This document shows, one piece after another, positions 42,926 through 55,238 of a DNA stretch of 64,000 nt. A program made the position numbers and the translations under genes. Within the stretch, counting starts at the first letter, position 1. Each line of letters begins with the position of its first letter. Under the pieces are notes generated by a model, which was not told the origin of the DNA, searched no databases, and saw only the letters and a program-made list of their open reading frames with translations. Source of the DNA: Sporobolomyces roseus (lineage: Eukaryota; Basidiomycota; Microbotryomycetes; Sporidiobolales; Sporidiobolaceae); contig JADILM010000007.1 of assembly GCA_016617785.1 (NCBI GenBank), positions 1,302,001 through 1,366,000 of the forward strand, written 5' to 3'.

Positions 42926-45376
42926 ATGCCCGCAGATTGGATGGCAGAATTTAATAGTAGTAATCCACCACAATGGAGGGATCCTCATGAACGTTCCTAC
43001 TACAAAGAACATTCACAACCAGCGAACCCATTACTTCATCCTTCAACTTCTTTCACTCCTCAATCTCACCCAAACTCGAACTTGACTTATCCAAACTCAT
43101 TCACCGGGATGAGTAAAGAGATGGAGGACAGACAGAGGAGGTTGCAGGATAGTTTGGATAAAGTGTTGGGTCCAGATTATGTTCAAAACAGACCAGGAGG
43201 AGGAGGTACTAAACTCACTTATTTGGAAGGGTGGAGAGCTATAAACTTGGCAAATGAAGTATTCGGTTACAATGGTGAATACCCCTCAATCTCTTGTCTT
43301 GTCAGTGCTGTTGCTAACTTGCTTTCTTTCCTTTCTCTCTGCGATGAGGTTGGTTCACCGATATCAAATACCTCGAGGTAGACTTCATCGATCAATTGGA
43401 AACGGGGAGGTACAATATCGGAGTAACGGCGATCGTTAGAGTCAGGTTACCAGATGGAGCGAGTCACGAAGATATAGGATTCGGGAAATTGGAGAATGCA
43501 AAGAGTAAAGGAGATGGACTTGACAAGGTACGCTAGATTTCCTCACTATCGAGACAGCGTCGAATATTGACTGACTCGATGGGAGTTTCCTTCGTGCAGT
43601 GCAAGAAAGAAGCAGTGACAGATGGATTGAAACGAGCCTTGCGACACTTTGGGAAACTACTCGGAAACTGTTTGTACGACAAACACTACCTCACTCAACT
43701 ATCAGCCATGAAAGCTTCGAAAGTGAGTCGAGAAACGTTTCCTCCGAATCTTTCGAGATTCAATCGCTGAGATTCGTGAATCCCTTCCCATTTCGCAGCC
43801 TAAATTCGATTGGGATTCAATGTATAAACCAGAACATCACGCCCTTCACGCATCAAATCCTAAACCTCTCCCACCTCGTGCCGTACCTCCAGGTATCGAT
43901 CCCAATTCAATGCCTCCTCCAATTCGAAACCTTCCTCCTCCCAACACTACCAATCCCACCAATCCTTCTAATCCCGCTGCTCCCGTTTCTCGACCTCCTC
44001 CTCATCCTCCTCATATGCAAAGAGCTCAAACGATTGGTAACGCTCCCAAACCTCAACTTCAACAAGCTTCGAACCTTCGCTCGAACAACGCTTCAACCTC
44101 GAAACCTCCTCTTCCTCCTCAACGTTCTTCAACTGTCTCTTACAACTCGAATTCAAACGCATCGAAACCGAACCCTCTAGATAGGAGTGGAACGAATTCA
44201 GCAATGGATTACCACTTGAACTCGGACGACGAGTCCCTCTTCGCAGGAATGGAATTACCTTTGGGAACTGCTGCTGGTGGTGGCCCACAAGTCTTGAATG
44301 GATCGAGCGGTGGAACTTTGGAGGGTGAGAATGTGGAGAGTGGAATGATTGAGGAGGGAGGAGCAAATGATAGTGGGTTTGGTGAAGCTAGTTTTATCAG
44401 TAAAGAGTAAGTTCACCTCTCTCTCTCTCTCTCCCTTCCCTGGTCCTCTTATGTCGCTCATTGAATCATACTGATCCATCTCATCTTAATCTTCAACAGC
44501 GCTAAATCTAATCCCTCTTCCCGTCCCCCCGCGAGACCACTCCCGCGTCCTTCGACTTTGACGACTCCTTCACCTCCCTTTGACCCTCAAGCTCAAGCCT
44601 CAAAACCTTCGACAGGGGCAACTAATAGTGCGGCGGCATCGATTGAACAGAACAGATTGGCGGCGTTGGCGAGGAGGGAACAAAATTTGAAGAGTAAGGC
44701 CGAGGCTCAAGCTAGATTGCAAGCTCAACAACAAGGGGGGTTGAATGGAGGAGGAGGGGAGAACGCTTCAGGAGGATCTGGAGGAGGAGGGAATGGAGGG
44801 AAGAATGGAGGAGCAGTGAGTTTTAATCACACTTTCTCTCATCTTTTTCCCTTTCCCTCTTTCCTTTCTTTTCTTTCACGTGAAGAAAAGAGATACCTGA
44901 TGACTTCCCGAGTCGATAGAGTGTCTTTCATACTGATCCCATTCCTCCTCCTCCCTTGATTCGTACTCGTTCAAAGCTCCGACCTCCGATCGCACCTTCT
45001 CGTCAACCCTCTGTCTCTCACTCCTCCTCCTCAACCTCCAAACCTCCTCAAGCTCAACCAATACGTTCAGCTGGAGTACTTCCAACTTTGAACGTAGGTA
45101 ACTCGATTCTCTCGGCTCAATCAGTAGGAGGTGAAGGTGGATTCGTCAGTGCTAGAGGAGTCAAACGATCTCTTCATGATGGGTACGTCTCTCTCTTCTT
45201 TCACAAGAGGTGAGAAGTAACTGATGAGTAGTGAGGGGTTTAGACACGAGGGAGTGACTCCACAGAGAGCAAGTACGATTGCTACTAGTCATCCGAGTGA
45301 AACGGGGAGGAGACCATTAGGCGAATTAGAGTTGGGTGAGGAAGGGAACGTTAAGAGGTTCAGGGCGAGTTCATGA
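42926..45376 (+). CDS. RAD52: recombination mediator Rad52
   Basis: The 656-residue protein has exons 42926-43274, 43349-43527, 43600-43722, 43799-44406, 44500-44815, 44920-45182 and 45244-45376. The N-terminal annealing domain is clear. It reads [73 protein letters not shown] and LLGNCLYDK, which are hallmarks of Rad52. It is preceded by a region with [20 protein letters not shown]. About 400 C-terminal residues are disordered, Pro/Ser/Asn-rich, and would carry Rad51 and RPA binding. The acceptor at 44919, instead of nearby alternatives, keeps the Pro-rich frame open. Confidence 0.92.
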
Positions 45377-45783
45377 ACATTAGCAAGGTGGGGAGGAGGA
45401 GGAAATAAGGAAAGGAGTGACCCCTCGCTTTCGAACACAAAACAAAAACGATTCAGAAGAATCCTTTTTTCTAGCTTTCAGCTCTTTATACCCCCTTCTA
45501 AGCTTTGCATTCTCGTCGTTGTTACAGATTTGTGGATCTCTCTCTCTTTTTAGTCGCTGTCAAATGATGTTGTGTACTTTACTTCGTATAGCTAGTTTTT
45601 CGCAATCACTTCTTTCGTTTGTTCTGCTTGTCACTTTCTCGCCAACACGTCCCTTCCATTTCTGTCGATACTCATGTCGCCTTGATCGTCGAGTTTCGCC
45701 AAAGGGAGAGTATCGCTCCCCTTGAAATTTCTCGCTCAACTTTCTCTCTCTCATTTCCACCTTTCACTCCACTTCTTCTCTCA
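45377..45783. other. intergenic, no gene seen
   Basis: RAD52 3' flank and the CT-rich 5' flank of the complex I factor gene. No coding frame supported. Confidence 0.55.
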
Positions 45784-46790
45784 ATGTCACTCCTTCGACG
45801 CGCATTACGAACAGTAGGACTTCGTTTCGGAAAGGATCGTTACTTAGCAGGTACAGATCTCGAAGGTGAGTTTGGCTTGCTAGATCTTGAGAACTAACTC
45901 GATGAGATCACTCTTTTGCTCACCCTCTGTTCCTGCACTTCGAATCGCTCACAGGTAATTCATTCTTTGAAAGACCACATCCAGATCCTGAATTCAAAGG
46001 TACGCTTTCTCGTCCTTCTCGCTGGAATTTGTTTGATCAAGATCGGCAAGTTTCCAAAAAATGTTCGAATCGTTGATCGAAACGGCTTTGCTCGTACAGG
46101 TGAATGGAGGAAGAATAAGAGATACGTAGAGTATAGAGTAACCCGTCATTTGAGTGATTACAACTATGAAACGATTCCTGGTACGTCTTTTCTTCTTCCC
46201 TTCTCTCACTCCCTTTCGCTAACTCTCTCTTAGGAGGGATATAGTTCAATGGTCCTCTTGGTTGAGGCGAACGAGAAGAGAACCACCAACGCTCGAAGAA
46301 TTGACAAAGGATTATTATCGACAAATTCGGTTACAAGATAATGTTCAGAAACTCGAGATCGCTTACAAGGAGGAGAAATTGAGGTTACAATCTGCGAATC
46401 AGGATGCGCTGTTACTGAGCAGGGGACAGGAAGTGGAGGAAGGGAGTATGGAGGCAGGGTTACCGAATCCCGATGTTGGGATTGGAAAGAAGGAATACGA
46501 GATTGGCAAGAATTTGGGACTGGATAAAGGGACTACAGAGGTGAAGGAGGAGACACCGCTGACCGGGGAAGAAGCGAAGGTTGCCGCGAAGGAGAGGAAC
46601 GAGAAAGAAAGAGAAGAGGCGAGGAAACGAAGAGAGGAATTCGGTAAGTTCTATTTTTCTGGTTCTGTCGACCTCGACTCACAATGACTTCTCTGTGTTT
46701 GTAGCTCGAAGTGCACCACCAACGGGTAACCCAAGTGATTCCTTCCAACCTGAAGGATGGCAACCAGCAGGTCCAGCTCGAAGAAGATGA
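45784..46790 (+). CDS. NDUFAF2/NDUFA12-like complex I assembly factor
   Basis: The 230-residue protein has exons 45784-45865, 45955-45999, 46100-46180, 46245-46643 and 46705-46790. Residues 1-95 match the B17.2 family: VGLRFGKDRYLAGTDLEGNS, then PDPEFKGEWRKNKRYVEY, DYNYETIPVQWSSWLRRTRR and EPPTLEELTKDYYRQIRLQ. The long charged C-terminal extension (EEAKVAAKERNEKEREEARK) favours the assembly-factor branch (NDUFAF2, mimitin) over the structural subunit NDUFA12. The N terminus is basic and could serve as a mitochondrial signal. The acceptor at 46244, not the nearer 46234, is needed to restore the IPVQWSSW motif. Confidence 0.82.
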
Positions 46791-47107
46791 AAAAGACCTT
46801 TCTGCTCTTTCAAGTACAACCTCGTCATTATCGCAATTTACTCATTATCTCGCATGAGCTCCTTCCGTCGATGCAGCTGGTACACCGCACCTCTCCCTCT
46901 TCCTCTCCATCGTCGTTCCCCCCTTTCTCAGTGCATGTCTCTTACCGGTCTCTCGCTTATGCCTCCATTTCTCATGTGCTCCGATTCATCGGACTCCGTC
47001 GGATCCACATGCTCTTTCGTCGATTCAGGGATTCTGCTCTTGTTTCTCTACTTTTCACTTCTTGTCTTCCCTTCTCTACTCGACGAGTTGGAATTGCTGC
47101 GTTCACC
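46791..47107. other. intergenic, leader of the first Cys-tail gene
   Basis: A CT-rich region typical of the leaders of this gene group. No coding frame with ATG and family resemblance seen. Confidence 0.5.
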
Positions 47108-47614
47108 ATGTCGAATCCAAGGCCAACGATTCCGAACGAATTCCAGAGGGACGCTGAGCGAATCTACAAAGAGACCCGCCGGAGAGTACAAACTGAGGAC
47201 CCTCTCCGGGAGCAAACGACTCATCCTTCTCACGCTCACACAGCTTCAAGCTGTACGCCCCTCTTCCACTTCTCCACTGTAATCTCGTCGAGACTGACTC
47301 ACTCCAGCGTCGATTCAGCGTCTAATCGTGGAGGAGGAGGTCAGCCCGGTCCGCAATTCATCGCCCAATCTCGTCAGAACCCTGCGTCTTCTCAACACGG
47401 GCAACCTGCGAGGGTGGAAACCATGCAGATGCAAGCAATGGGACGAGAAAGTACTGGCACCCTCGATACTTTGCCCGAAGACCTACGCCCGAGACCAAGA
47501 CGAGAAACCAAGCCTCGGACTGGATGCTGCGACGGATGTCTCAGCGGGACCTCAACGGTGCTCAAGGTCAGTGGGCATGTTGCTAATAATGCTGGAGCTT
47601 TCGGCGGCGAATAG
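47108..47614 (+). CDS. Cys-tail family protein 1 (hypothetical)
   Basis: I do not recognise this protein. Exons are 47108-47252 and 47319-47614, with a phase-1 intron. It begins MSNPRPTIPNEFQRDAERIY, is rich in Arg, Gln, Pro and Gly, and contains RPRRETKPRTGCCDGCLSG near the end. The CCxxC cluster resembles the tail of the next gene (CDFCGEC). The last 18 residues after the cluster look less protein-like, so a further intron starting near 47570 is possible and the true C terminus may lie just after the cysteines. It is the first of six similar small genes on this strand. Confidence 0.5.
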   Translation: MSNPRPTIPNEFQRDAERIYKETRRRVQTEDPLREQTTHPSHAHTASSCTPLFHFSTVISSRLTHSSVDSASNRGGGGQPGPQFIAQSRQNPASSQHGQPARVETMQMQAMGRESTGTLDTLPEDLRPRPRRETKPRTGCCDGCLSGTSTVLKVSGHVANNAGAFGGE

Positions 47615-48130
47615 GTAGCTCTCTTCTGTTCAAGTTTTCCCTATTATCCTTCCTCCCTCTTTCGTGTCCTCTTGTTCTAGACTCCCTTTGCTTTTTGTTC
47701 TGACTTGTCTCGCTCAATGCGTGATCGTACTGGACTGGGACACAGAGATTGCGTTGTGTAACTTGTCCTTTTCGTTGCGAACACTCGAGCTCGCCTCCTC
47801 GACTCCTTGTAGGGAGGCTTCCTTGAGCGTTACTTGAGAGAACGATAGCGATAGAGGGCAATCGTCCACGAAGACGTAAGATGTGCTTTGTTACTCTTGG
47901 TTGAAGGGTTTCCCTTTTCACGAAACGTCTTTAACCGGTCTCTTCGATCTTTGTTCATGCGTCTCTAATCACGAATCGGACTCCGACGGACGAACGCTCC
48001 TGAGGCCTGATCTCCCGGCGAGAGCCTTCTGCAGACGAACGCTGCGTTCGCCTCTTGTTTCTCGATTTCTCTCTACTCGTATCCCATCTCTTCTCGTCCA
48101 GAGGGGTTCTCCTCATATCGTCTCCCTAAG
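47615..48130. other. intergenic between Cys-tail genes 1 and 2
   Basis: No coding frame supported. CT-rich towards the downstream start. Confidence 0.5.
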
Positions 48131-48772
48131 ATGTGGACAAGACGAACAGAGTCGCAGAAAAAGCGTGTCGATGATGCTCAAAGACAAGCAGCGGAGGACG
48201 ACTTGAGACGATTCCTTCGCGGCGGACGACCCTCGCCTTCGATAGCACGCCCATCTCCAGCTCGAACGGTCAGAGACGACAGGAGAGATGATCGTAAGTA
48301 TCGAGATAGGTCCTCAGACAGGATCTGAAGCTGATTCGCAACCACTCTCGCATCAGCCTATGCCGATCTCGACTCGCCTAACGTGACGTCTTCAAGCCGA
48401 AGGGATCGTAATGCGACCTCTCCAATTGAGGGTCAAGAAAGTGGAGAACCTCATCGACCTGGCGACGAGTTTGAACCTGTCGCTCGTCCTAAACCGCTTT
48501 ATCGCGCCCCAACTCGTCATCCTCGAGGCCGCCACACTCGACAAGCATCGTTGAATGTACGAGAGGAAACGATTGAGCTACAGCCGTATCCTCAGTCCCC
48601 GAATCCACCTCAAAGACAAGGTCAAGGAGGATTGCGAACCGCAGAACCGTACGACCCTCGACGCATGCAGTATCAACCTCAACCTCAACCTCAGCAGCTC
48701 AGTCGCGCAACAAGATCAAGGGCAGGAGGAGATGATATGGGAGGGTGTGATTTCTGCGGTGAATGCGAGTGA
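48131..48772 (+). CDS. Cys-tail family protein 2 (hypothetical)
   Basis: The 192-residue protein has exons 48131-48293 and 48357-48772 with a phase-1 intron after a single C. The first 30 residues are charged and could form a helix (ESQKKRVDDAQRQAAEDDLR). The rest is disordered, rich in Arg, Pro, Ser and Gln. It ends GGDDMGGCDFCGECE with three cysteines in the last eight residues. I see no signal peptide or membrane segment. Shared intron phase, composition and Cys-rich end link it to the genes at 47108, 55239, 56464, 57752 and 59165. Confidence 0.6.
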
Positions 48773-49340
48773 AGGGCGAGTGCGGCTATAGAATCAGAAG
48801 TTTTTTTTTCTCTCTTATTTGCTTTTCAAGAATGATAGACTCCCTTCCTTTCCCACATATCACTATCTATTTCAGATCTCCTCGTGCTTTTGGCCTCTAC
48901 AGGCTTCTTCGTATCTTTGCTTCGCAACTTTTGCAAATGTTTCCTGTTCTTTTGCTTCGTATGTCGGCGCAAGCTCTTCTATCGTTTACCCTATATATTA
49001 CTGCGAGCCTGTCGTGATCCGAGAAAAGCGCCATTGTTGTCTTTCCCGCCGGCTAAACTTGAGAGAGCCAGCTTTTCCCTCCCAAAGCTGTCAAGTTTGT
49101 TAGACCCGGTGATTGTCGAACGCTCTCTGCAACGTGCGAATTAGAAGAAAGGCTTAAACAACTGTTGCGCTTTTTGAAGGAAGGGGTTCACTACACATGA
49201 AGGAGAGAGGGGGGAATGCAAGAAACAAAAAGAGAGAACAGAAAATAAAGGTTGATTCTGTCGTCACGAGCCGAGAGAGTAGCGAGAAAACGGGGTTCGG
49301 TATATGGGTAAGAGAAGGAGGGGAAAGAGAAGTGCCTCGT
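48773..49340. other. intergenic between convergent genes
   Basis: Convergent 3' flanks of Cys-tail gene 2 and alpha-COP. T-rich on the plus strand. No gene seen. Confidence 0.55.
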
Positions 49341-52300
49341 TTAGATCGAACTCTTGAGTCCCGATGAACTCTTGCCAACTTCCGAAACTCCACTGACTTT
49401 ACAGATTGATCCGGCGAATTGAGGGTGGTATCTTGCTCCAGTGAGAGGGTCTTCTACGCTTGGAGCGTTGGCGTAGATGGGAGTGAGGGAAGCGGGACAG
49501 ATATCGAATTGAGAATGCAAGTCGTAATCGATTTCGACTGCATCTCGAGGGTACTTGTTCGCTGTTGACAGAACCGTCTTGGCTTGAGTCGCGACTTGAG
49601 CAGCAGGGTTGAGATCGAGGAGTTTTTGAGCGAAGGAAGCGGCAGTAGGGTAGTTCTTCGCTTTGCTGAACGTTGTCATCGCTAGTCGAAGGGCGAGTTG
49701 CAAGTGAGCTGGTTGGAGTCGGCAGTGTGTGAAGTATGCGGCGAGCTCCAGTTGTCGCTTGAGGGAATCAGGTTGTTCGGTAGAGATTCTTCGACGTTCA
49801 ATTTCGAGGGAGAGACCGAGAATGTATTCACGACAAACGATGACGAGTTCTTGTAGCTGTGAAGGACGAAAGGATTACTACGTCAGCAATGATGGATCGA
49901 AGTAGGAGCAACCTCGCAAACTCACCTCGGCAGCTTGAGCTGGAGAAGAAGTAACGACGAGGAGAAGGGATTGGAGGATAGATCGGAAGATGTTGACAGC
50001 GTCGACGAACTTGGCTTTTTGGAATGCCGTGTACGCCGCACGAAGCTCACCGGCCGTGATCGATTGTAGCGAGAGCGAGACGACGGGTAAGACGTTTCTC
50101 GGTTCTGAACTGTCGATGTTTCGTCGAAGTGGGATTTCGAGGGGAGGAAGGGAAGGAGCAGCGGGTAGCCAAAGTCGGGAAGATCGATAGACGGAGAGGA
50201 AGAGGGGCTTGAGAGGTGCGAAATTGACGATTCCGACTTGTCGATTGAGGAGTCCCATAGCGGTTTCGAACGATCCTGCAGCGACGTGATCGGCTGCGAG
50301 CGGTGAATTCCGTACCCAAAGTTCCGATTCCGAGATTCCTGGAACGATCGCTCCTCCGAGTTCCTCTTCTCCTGGTGCCTCCACTTCTCCATCCTCTGCG
50401 AGAACTTCAGCTTCTTCCTCATCTCCTCCTACTCCCCATGCATCCTCGGCTTCTTCCGCCTCGTGTTTGTCCAGTGGTCGATCCTCTGCAGCCCATGCCA
50501 ATCCACCATCTTCTCCAGCGACCGCTTGATCGAGCAAGTCCTCCTCGTAATCGTCTTGTCCACTCGGTTCTCCACTCGCTGCTGCCGCAAGGGCACGGTC
50601 GAAGAAGCTCTCTGTAACTCCGACAGAAGGCCAGTTGTATTCGTGAGTTTGGGTAATGACGGAAGGTGGGCGAATAGTCGATCGTTTGACGGGAGGGAGA
50701 ACACCCGAAACGTCGGCTTCTGTCAATCCTGCGTTGTCGAGAATGCTTTGAGCGAGATCTTCGAGTCCATTCGTCTTGGCAGTCATGTAAGCGAGAGGAG
50801 CTGTTGAGACAAAGTCGGGAATCAGCTGAGTTCAGATTCGAAAGATAGGGAAGAAGAGCGACTCACTCATGCCAACCTCGACGAGAACGTTGATCCTTGT
50901 CTCGACGTTTCCGGTGTAAAGAGCATTGTGGAAGCGAGACATGGGATCACCTCGCATCTCTGCGATTTTTGCCATCTTTCCGAGTTTGTCGGGATTTCCG
51001 GTAGTGAGGTAGAGGAAGGAGAGACGATCAAAGTTCTTCGTTCGTTGGTAGGCGATTTCGACGATCTGGGCAGTGGAGAGCGGAGAATAAGTACTGCGGG
51101 TCAAAGTAGGAAAGGAAAGGAAGAGGAAGCATACCTTGTGGTTACCTTGCTTGAGAGCTTGTTGACCTAATCGAGACCAAGAATCCTCACGATCAATCGA
51201 TTTCGCCATCTCGAGCGCGACATCGAGGTTTCCACATTCGATAGCGAGATCGAAACGAGTCGTCTTGTCTTGAACGAAATGGAGTGCGATCTAAACAAGC
51301 GCGAAATCTCATCAAAATCGTCGCTTATTTCGAGACCGTATGGAGAGTGGAAGACGTACTTCGGGGAATCCCTTCTTCTGCAGGTAAGCGATAATCGATT
51401 GACCGACCAAATTACTCGTTCGAATAATGTGCAACACTTCATCGTAATTCTTCCTGACCAACGCGAGCTTGAATCGGTACTCGGTAGGATCGATTGGGAT
51501 AGTTTCGGGTTTCGCGTCTCGAGTCAAGACGTGTACTGATTTCCCTCGAACTCGAGTGAGGTAGACTGGTTGATCGAGAGTCTTGATGATTCCATTATCA
51601 CTGCGGAACGAACAAGCTATGTGAGTGAAGAGAAAGATGAGAGGAATGAAGGGAGTAGAACGTACCCGTTGGGAAGAGCGTATTTGATGTGGTTCAAAGT
51701 AGTGTACAAGAAGACGCCAGCGTCATCCCATGCTCCTGATTTGATTCGAATAGTTTCGTGAATGAGGTTCGATCCACCGAGTTGCTTATTGGCGAGCATG
51801 ATAGCTGTTCAACGAGTCGAAAGTCAATGACGAGATCGAACGAAGGTAGAGAAAGAGAGTTTCGAAAAACTTACTGTGTTTACTGAGGAGAGCTACCATA
51901 TTTCCATCATTACTCCAAACGACGTACTTGACGAGAGGAGTAGCGAGTTCGGCGACGATCTTTTGCTGTTGAATATCGAAGAGGACGACCGAGTTAGGAG
52001 TCGAAAGTAACAAACTCGCCGTTCCTCCAAAGAAGATATCGACTGTTTGAACCGGACATTTGATCGTCTTCGTGATCGAGTTGTCGAGGTCTCGGATCTC
52101 GATCGATTGAGCAACCTTGTCCAAAACGGCCAATCGATTCCTAGCGACGAATAAACTCGAAGTACCACTCCCTCTCTTTCCGTCCGTAGCTGAATCTCGG
52201 ATCTCTCCATCTTTCGTCGGTAGTCGGATGAGTTCGTATAGACCGGTATCGGCGGCGGAAGTGACGATGACTGCTTTTTCGGCGGGGTTGTAGGAGAGAG

Positions 52301-53848
52301 TTCGAGGTTGTTGGTATTGAGTTCCAAGTCGACGAACAGAGACGACTGATGCGTCGGAACCAGTAGTGAGATCGTGAGCTCGAACGTGTTTGTCGCGAAC
52401 GTAGAAGAGAGTGTTGCCGTGAGTTGCGAATGCGGGTCGTTCTCGATCCAATTTGAAGACGATCAAGCCAGAATCGTGACCTGTGACACGATTTCTTCAC
52501 ATAAGCTGACGAAACAAGGTCGCAGATTCAGTAGAAAAGTCGAGACTCACCGGCAGCGAACAAGTTGAGAGTAGGATGAGCGGTCAAAACCCAGAACCTA
52601 TCATTCTCCCTCCTAAAAGTTTGTACCGCCGTCCTCTTACTCATGTCCCACACCCTGATCGTCTTGTCTTCCGAGTTCGAAATGATCAACTCATGTTTCG
52701 GGTGGAAGAGGGCCGAAGAAACATTATTGAAATGTCCTCTACAAGTATCGACTTCCCAAGCTTTCGTTTCCGACATTCTCCACAACTTGATTTGTCGATC
52801 ATCTCCACACGAAACGATCAAAGGTAGGGTAGGGTGGAAAGTCGCCCAGTTGACTCCTCGGTCGTGTCCTTCGAGAACGTATTTGACGACTGCGTCGGTG
52901 TTGCCAAAGAGGTCGGCTTGTCCTGCGTTCGCTCGTTGGATTTGTTCTTCGAAAGAGAGAGGTGCGGCGCTAGTTGATTTCTTGCGGAGACCTAAATTCA
53001 TCGAGAGAGTGAGTACAAGAACGATGCGAAAGGTAGAAGGAAAGGGGTGGAAACTAACCAGAGATATCCCAAACTCGAACAGTTTGATCCATTGAAGCTG
53101 AAACGACGTAATCTTCTTTCGGGTGGAATTGAGCGCACCTACATAGAGCGGTGAAAATGAGTATCGATCGAAGAGCGGAAAGAGAGTGAGAGAGTTGTTC
53201 AGTGAAAACTGACATGATGTAGTGATTGTGACCTGTCAAGATGGCGATACAACTTCTGTTCTGCCAATTCCAAATCCTGATCGTTTGATCGTCACTCGCC
53301 GAGATGATCCAAGGTTGCTCAGGGTGGAAGTAGACTGATCGAACATAATCCAAATGACCGTGTAAAGTGAATAGACATCTCCTAGTCTTGTAGCTATGCA
53401 CTCAGACACTTCCCTCATCAGCGAAACAACTCTCACAGGTATAGAGAGAGAGAGAGAGAGAGAGGGTAGAGAGAACTCACTTCCAAACTTTAATCTTGTA
53501 ATCATCTCCACCGGAACAGAACAAAGGTTGAGTAGGATGGAAATCTATTCCTCTGACGGGTCCATCGTGTTCCTCGAATCGATCGACCAAAACTCCCATT
53601 TGAAAGTTCCATAGTTGAATCGAACCGGAATGGAGAGAAGCAGCCAACAAAGTTAGGCGAGGGTGAAACGCGATTCCTTTCACTCTGTTCGATTTCGATT
53701 CAAACTATTTGCAGGGTGTATCGATATCACGTCAGCTACTTGTTGCAATCAATGAGAACAGCAGAGGGAGAGAGTTGATGGAAATACACGTTTCAACTCT
53801 TCGAGGAAGGAGAGGAACGATGTAACTAACCTTTGTAAGCATCTGCAT
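49341..53848 (-). CDS. COP1: Coatomer subunit alpha
   Basis: The 1224-residue alpha-COP scaffolds COPI vesicles for Golgi-to-ER transport. Exons, in order: 53831-53848, 53481-53704, 53214-53393, 53059-53138, 52551-52991, 51875-52480, 51666-51804, 51360-51600, 51135-51290, 50867-51065, 49926-50800 and 49341-49856. The N-terminal WD40 propeller is plain: [56 protein letters not shown] and [15 protein letters not shown]. Then come the second propeller, a helical solenoid ([20 protein letters not shown]) and an acidic hinge. The C-terminal domain includes [13 protein letters not shown], PICxxx-like [13 protein letters not shown], and ends SGLKSSI. The first exon encodes only six residues. Confidence 0.95.
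53443..53464 (+). repeat. (AG)n microsatellite in an alpha-COP intron
   Basis: About eleven AG dinucleotides lie inside the intron between exons 2 and 3. On the transcribed strand it is a CT run, adding to a pyrimidine tract. Confidence 0.8.
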
Positions 53849-54304
53849 AGTGAATGTGTTACCCTATAGGGCGAGAGTAGATAGCTTTGTAGCTAGTTGA
53901 GCGAGATGCGAGAGGACGTGTTTCCCGAATGATTGAGGTGAAACTTGAATCTCGCTTCTGAACGACTGGCAAGGGGAGGACGGCGTCGTTAATAGATCGA
54001 GAGTAGCTCTAGTGTCGCTCGGTCGAAGGGGGTGTACTTGGAAGTAGCGAGAAGTGCTGGCTTGCGACAGATCCAACTTGGATTAGAAAATCGAAATTCA
54101 AGTTTATTAGAACTGCCCTTTCGCTGCTTCTTCGACTCTCACCACACCTCTAGCACCATCAAGCACACCACTAGACTACTCACAGACACCTTCGATTCCT
54201 TACAAGAGCAGCGCCAACTCCTCCCGACTCCTCCTCGCCGCTTTTCTCGCTCAACTTTCCATCTCCCATCTTTACAACTCTGTCAACTCCCTTACGAACC
54301 CAAG
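53849..54304. promoter_or_regulatory. divergent alpha-COP/RPB10 intergenic region
   Basis: The two housekeeping genes start back to back, so about 456 bases hold both promoters. It is CT-rich next to RPB10. No specific site could be assigned. Confidence 0.5.
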
Positions 54305-54754
54305 ATGATTATTCCAGTCCGTTGTTTCTCATGTGGAAAGGTGGTCGGAGATAGATGGACCGCCTACCTACAACTCCTAGAATCTGGTCATTCAGAAGGG
54401 TAAATCTTTCCTCTTCTCCATCACCTCTACTTCGAGCTGATGCGGAATAGTGATGGGAATACAGTGAGGCACTCGATGGATTAGGGTTGAAGAGATATTG
54501 CTGTAGGCGAATGGTGCTTACTCATGTGGATTTGATCGAGAAATTGTTACACTGTAAGTTCCCCTCTTCTCTCTCGCATGTTAACTCGAGCTATACTGAC
54601 ACGTTCCTGAATCATGTTCAGACAACCGTACGTTCACACTTCTTGAGCCGTCTTCTCAAATTGCCGATTTCACTCATTCTTCGCGGAAAACTGATCTACT
54701 CTTCTTTCTTTCCAAACAGCTATGGAACGTCGTAACCCTGACCCAGTGCGGTAG
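54305..54754 (+). CDS. RPB10: RNA polymerases I, II and III subunit Rpb10
   Basis: The 74-residue protein is a zinc-binding subunit shared by all three nuclear RNA polymerases. Exons are 54305-54399, 54465-54553, 54622-54627 and 54720-54754. Sequence landmarks are [34 protein letters not shown] and [19 protein letters not shown]. The CxxC and CC pairs are the zinc ligands. The third exon is only six bases (ACAACC). It is bounded by AG and GT and required to read HYNPMERR, the expected end. The length is normal for the family apart from a few extra C-terminal residues. Confidence 0.93.
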
Positions 54755-55238
54755 ACAGCTCTTACGGACGGATGAATGGATCGATGACGCGAAGAAGGCT
54801 TCACTCTGAGGCTTGAGGAGCGGGAAATGTAGATTACTTTTAGACTTGACGGGAATGGGACGCAATGAGGATTCCCTTCCTTCGTTATGACGAGACGGAC
54901 TAGATAGAGAGACTGATATCAAATGGGGGGATAGCGCAAGTGGACGACCAGCTAAGCGATCCTCGTCGAGATCAAGTCTTCCCCTCGACGATTTCATCTT
55001 TTCGTCTCTCCTCCTTTCCTTCAGTTCCATCAATCGATCTCGTCACCTGTCGACAGCGTCTACTTGTACGCATGGCACAGCTCTAGCAAGCTCAGTCGCG
55101 CCTCAAGGTCCGAGGATTCGCTTCGGAGTTTCGAGTCTTTATCCTTTTTCCTCTCCTACTTTCTCCCTCCTCTCTCTCTCTCAGAGGCCCTCTTTCCTTC
55201 TCACCTCGTCGTTTCATCGACAAGCAGTCCACAGGAAG
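54755..55238. other. intergenic, no gene seen
   Basis: RPB10 3' flank followed by the CT-rich leader of the next Cys-tail gene. Confidence 0.55.

Noticed and set aside
42818..43012. A possible N-terminal extension of Rad54 overlapping the RAD52 start
   Set aside because: The frame is open but overlaps the RAD52 first exon and has no Rad54-like content; the ATG at 42817 begins the basic N terminus typical of Rad54.
49922..52500. Several Arg/Ser-rich open frames on the minus strand in shifted registers of alpha-COP
   Set aside because: They coincide with exons whose other frame gives unmistakable WD40 and solenoid sequence, and lack their own splice and start signals.
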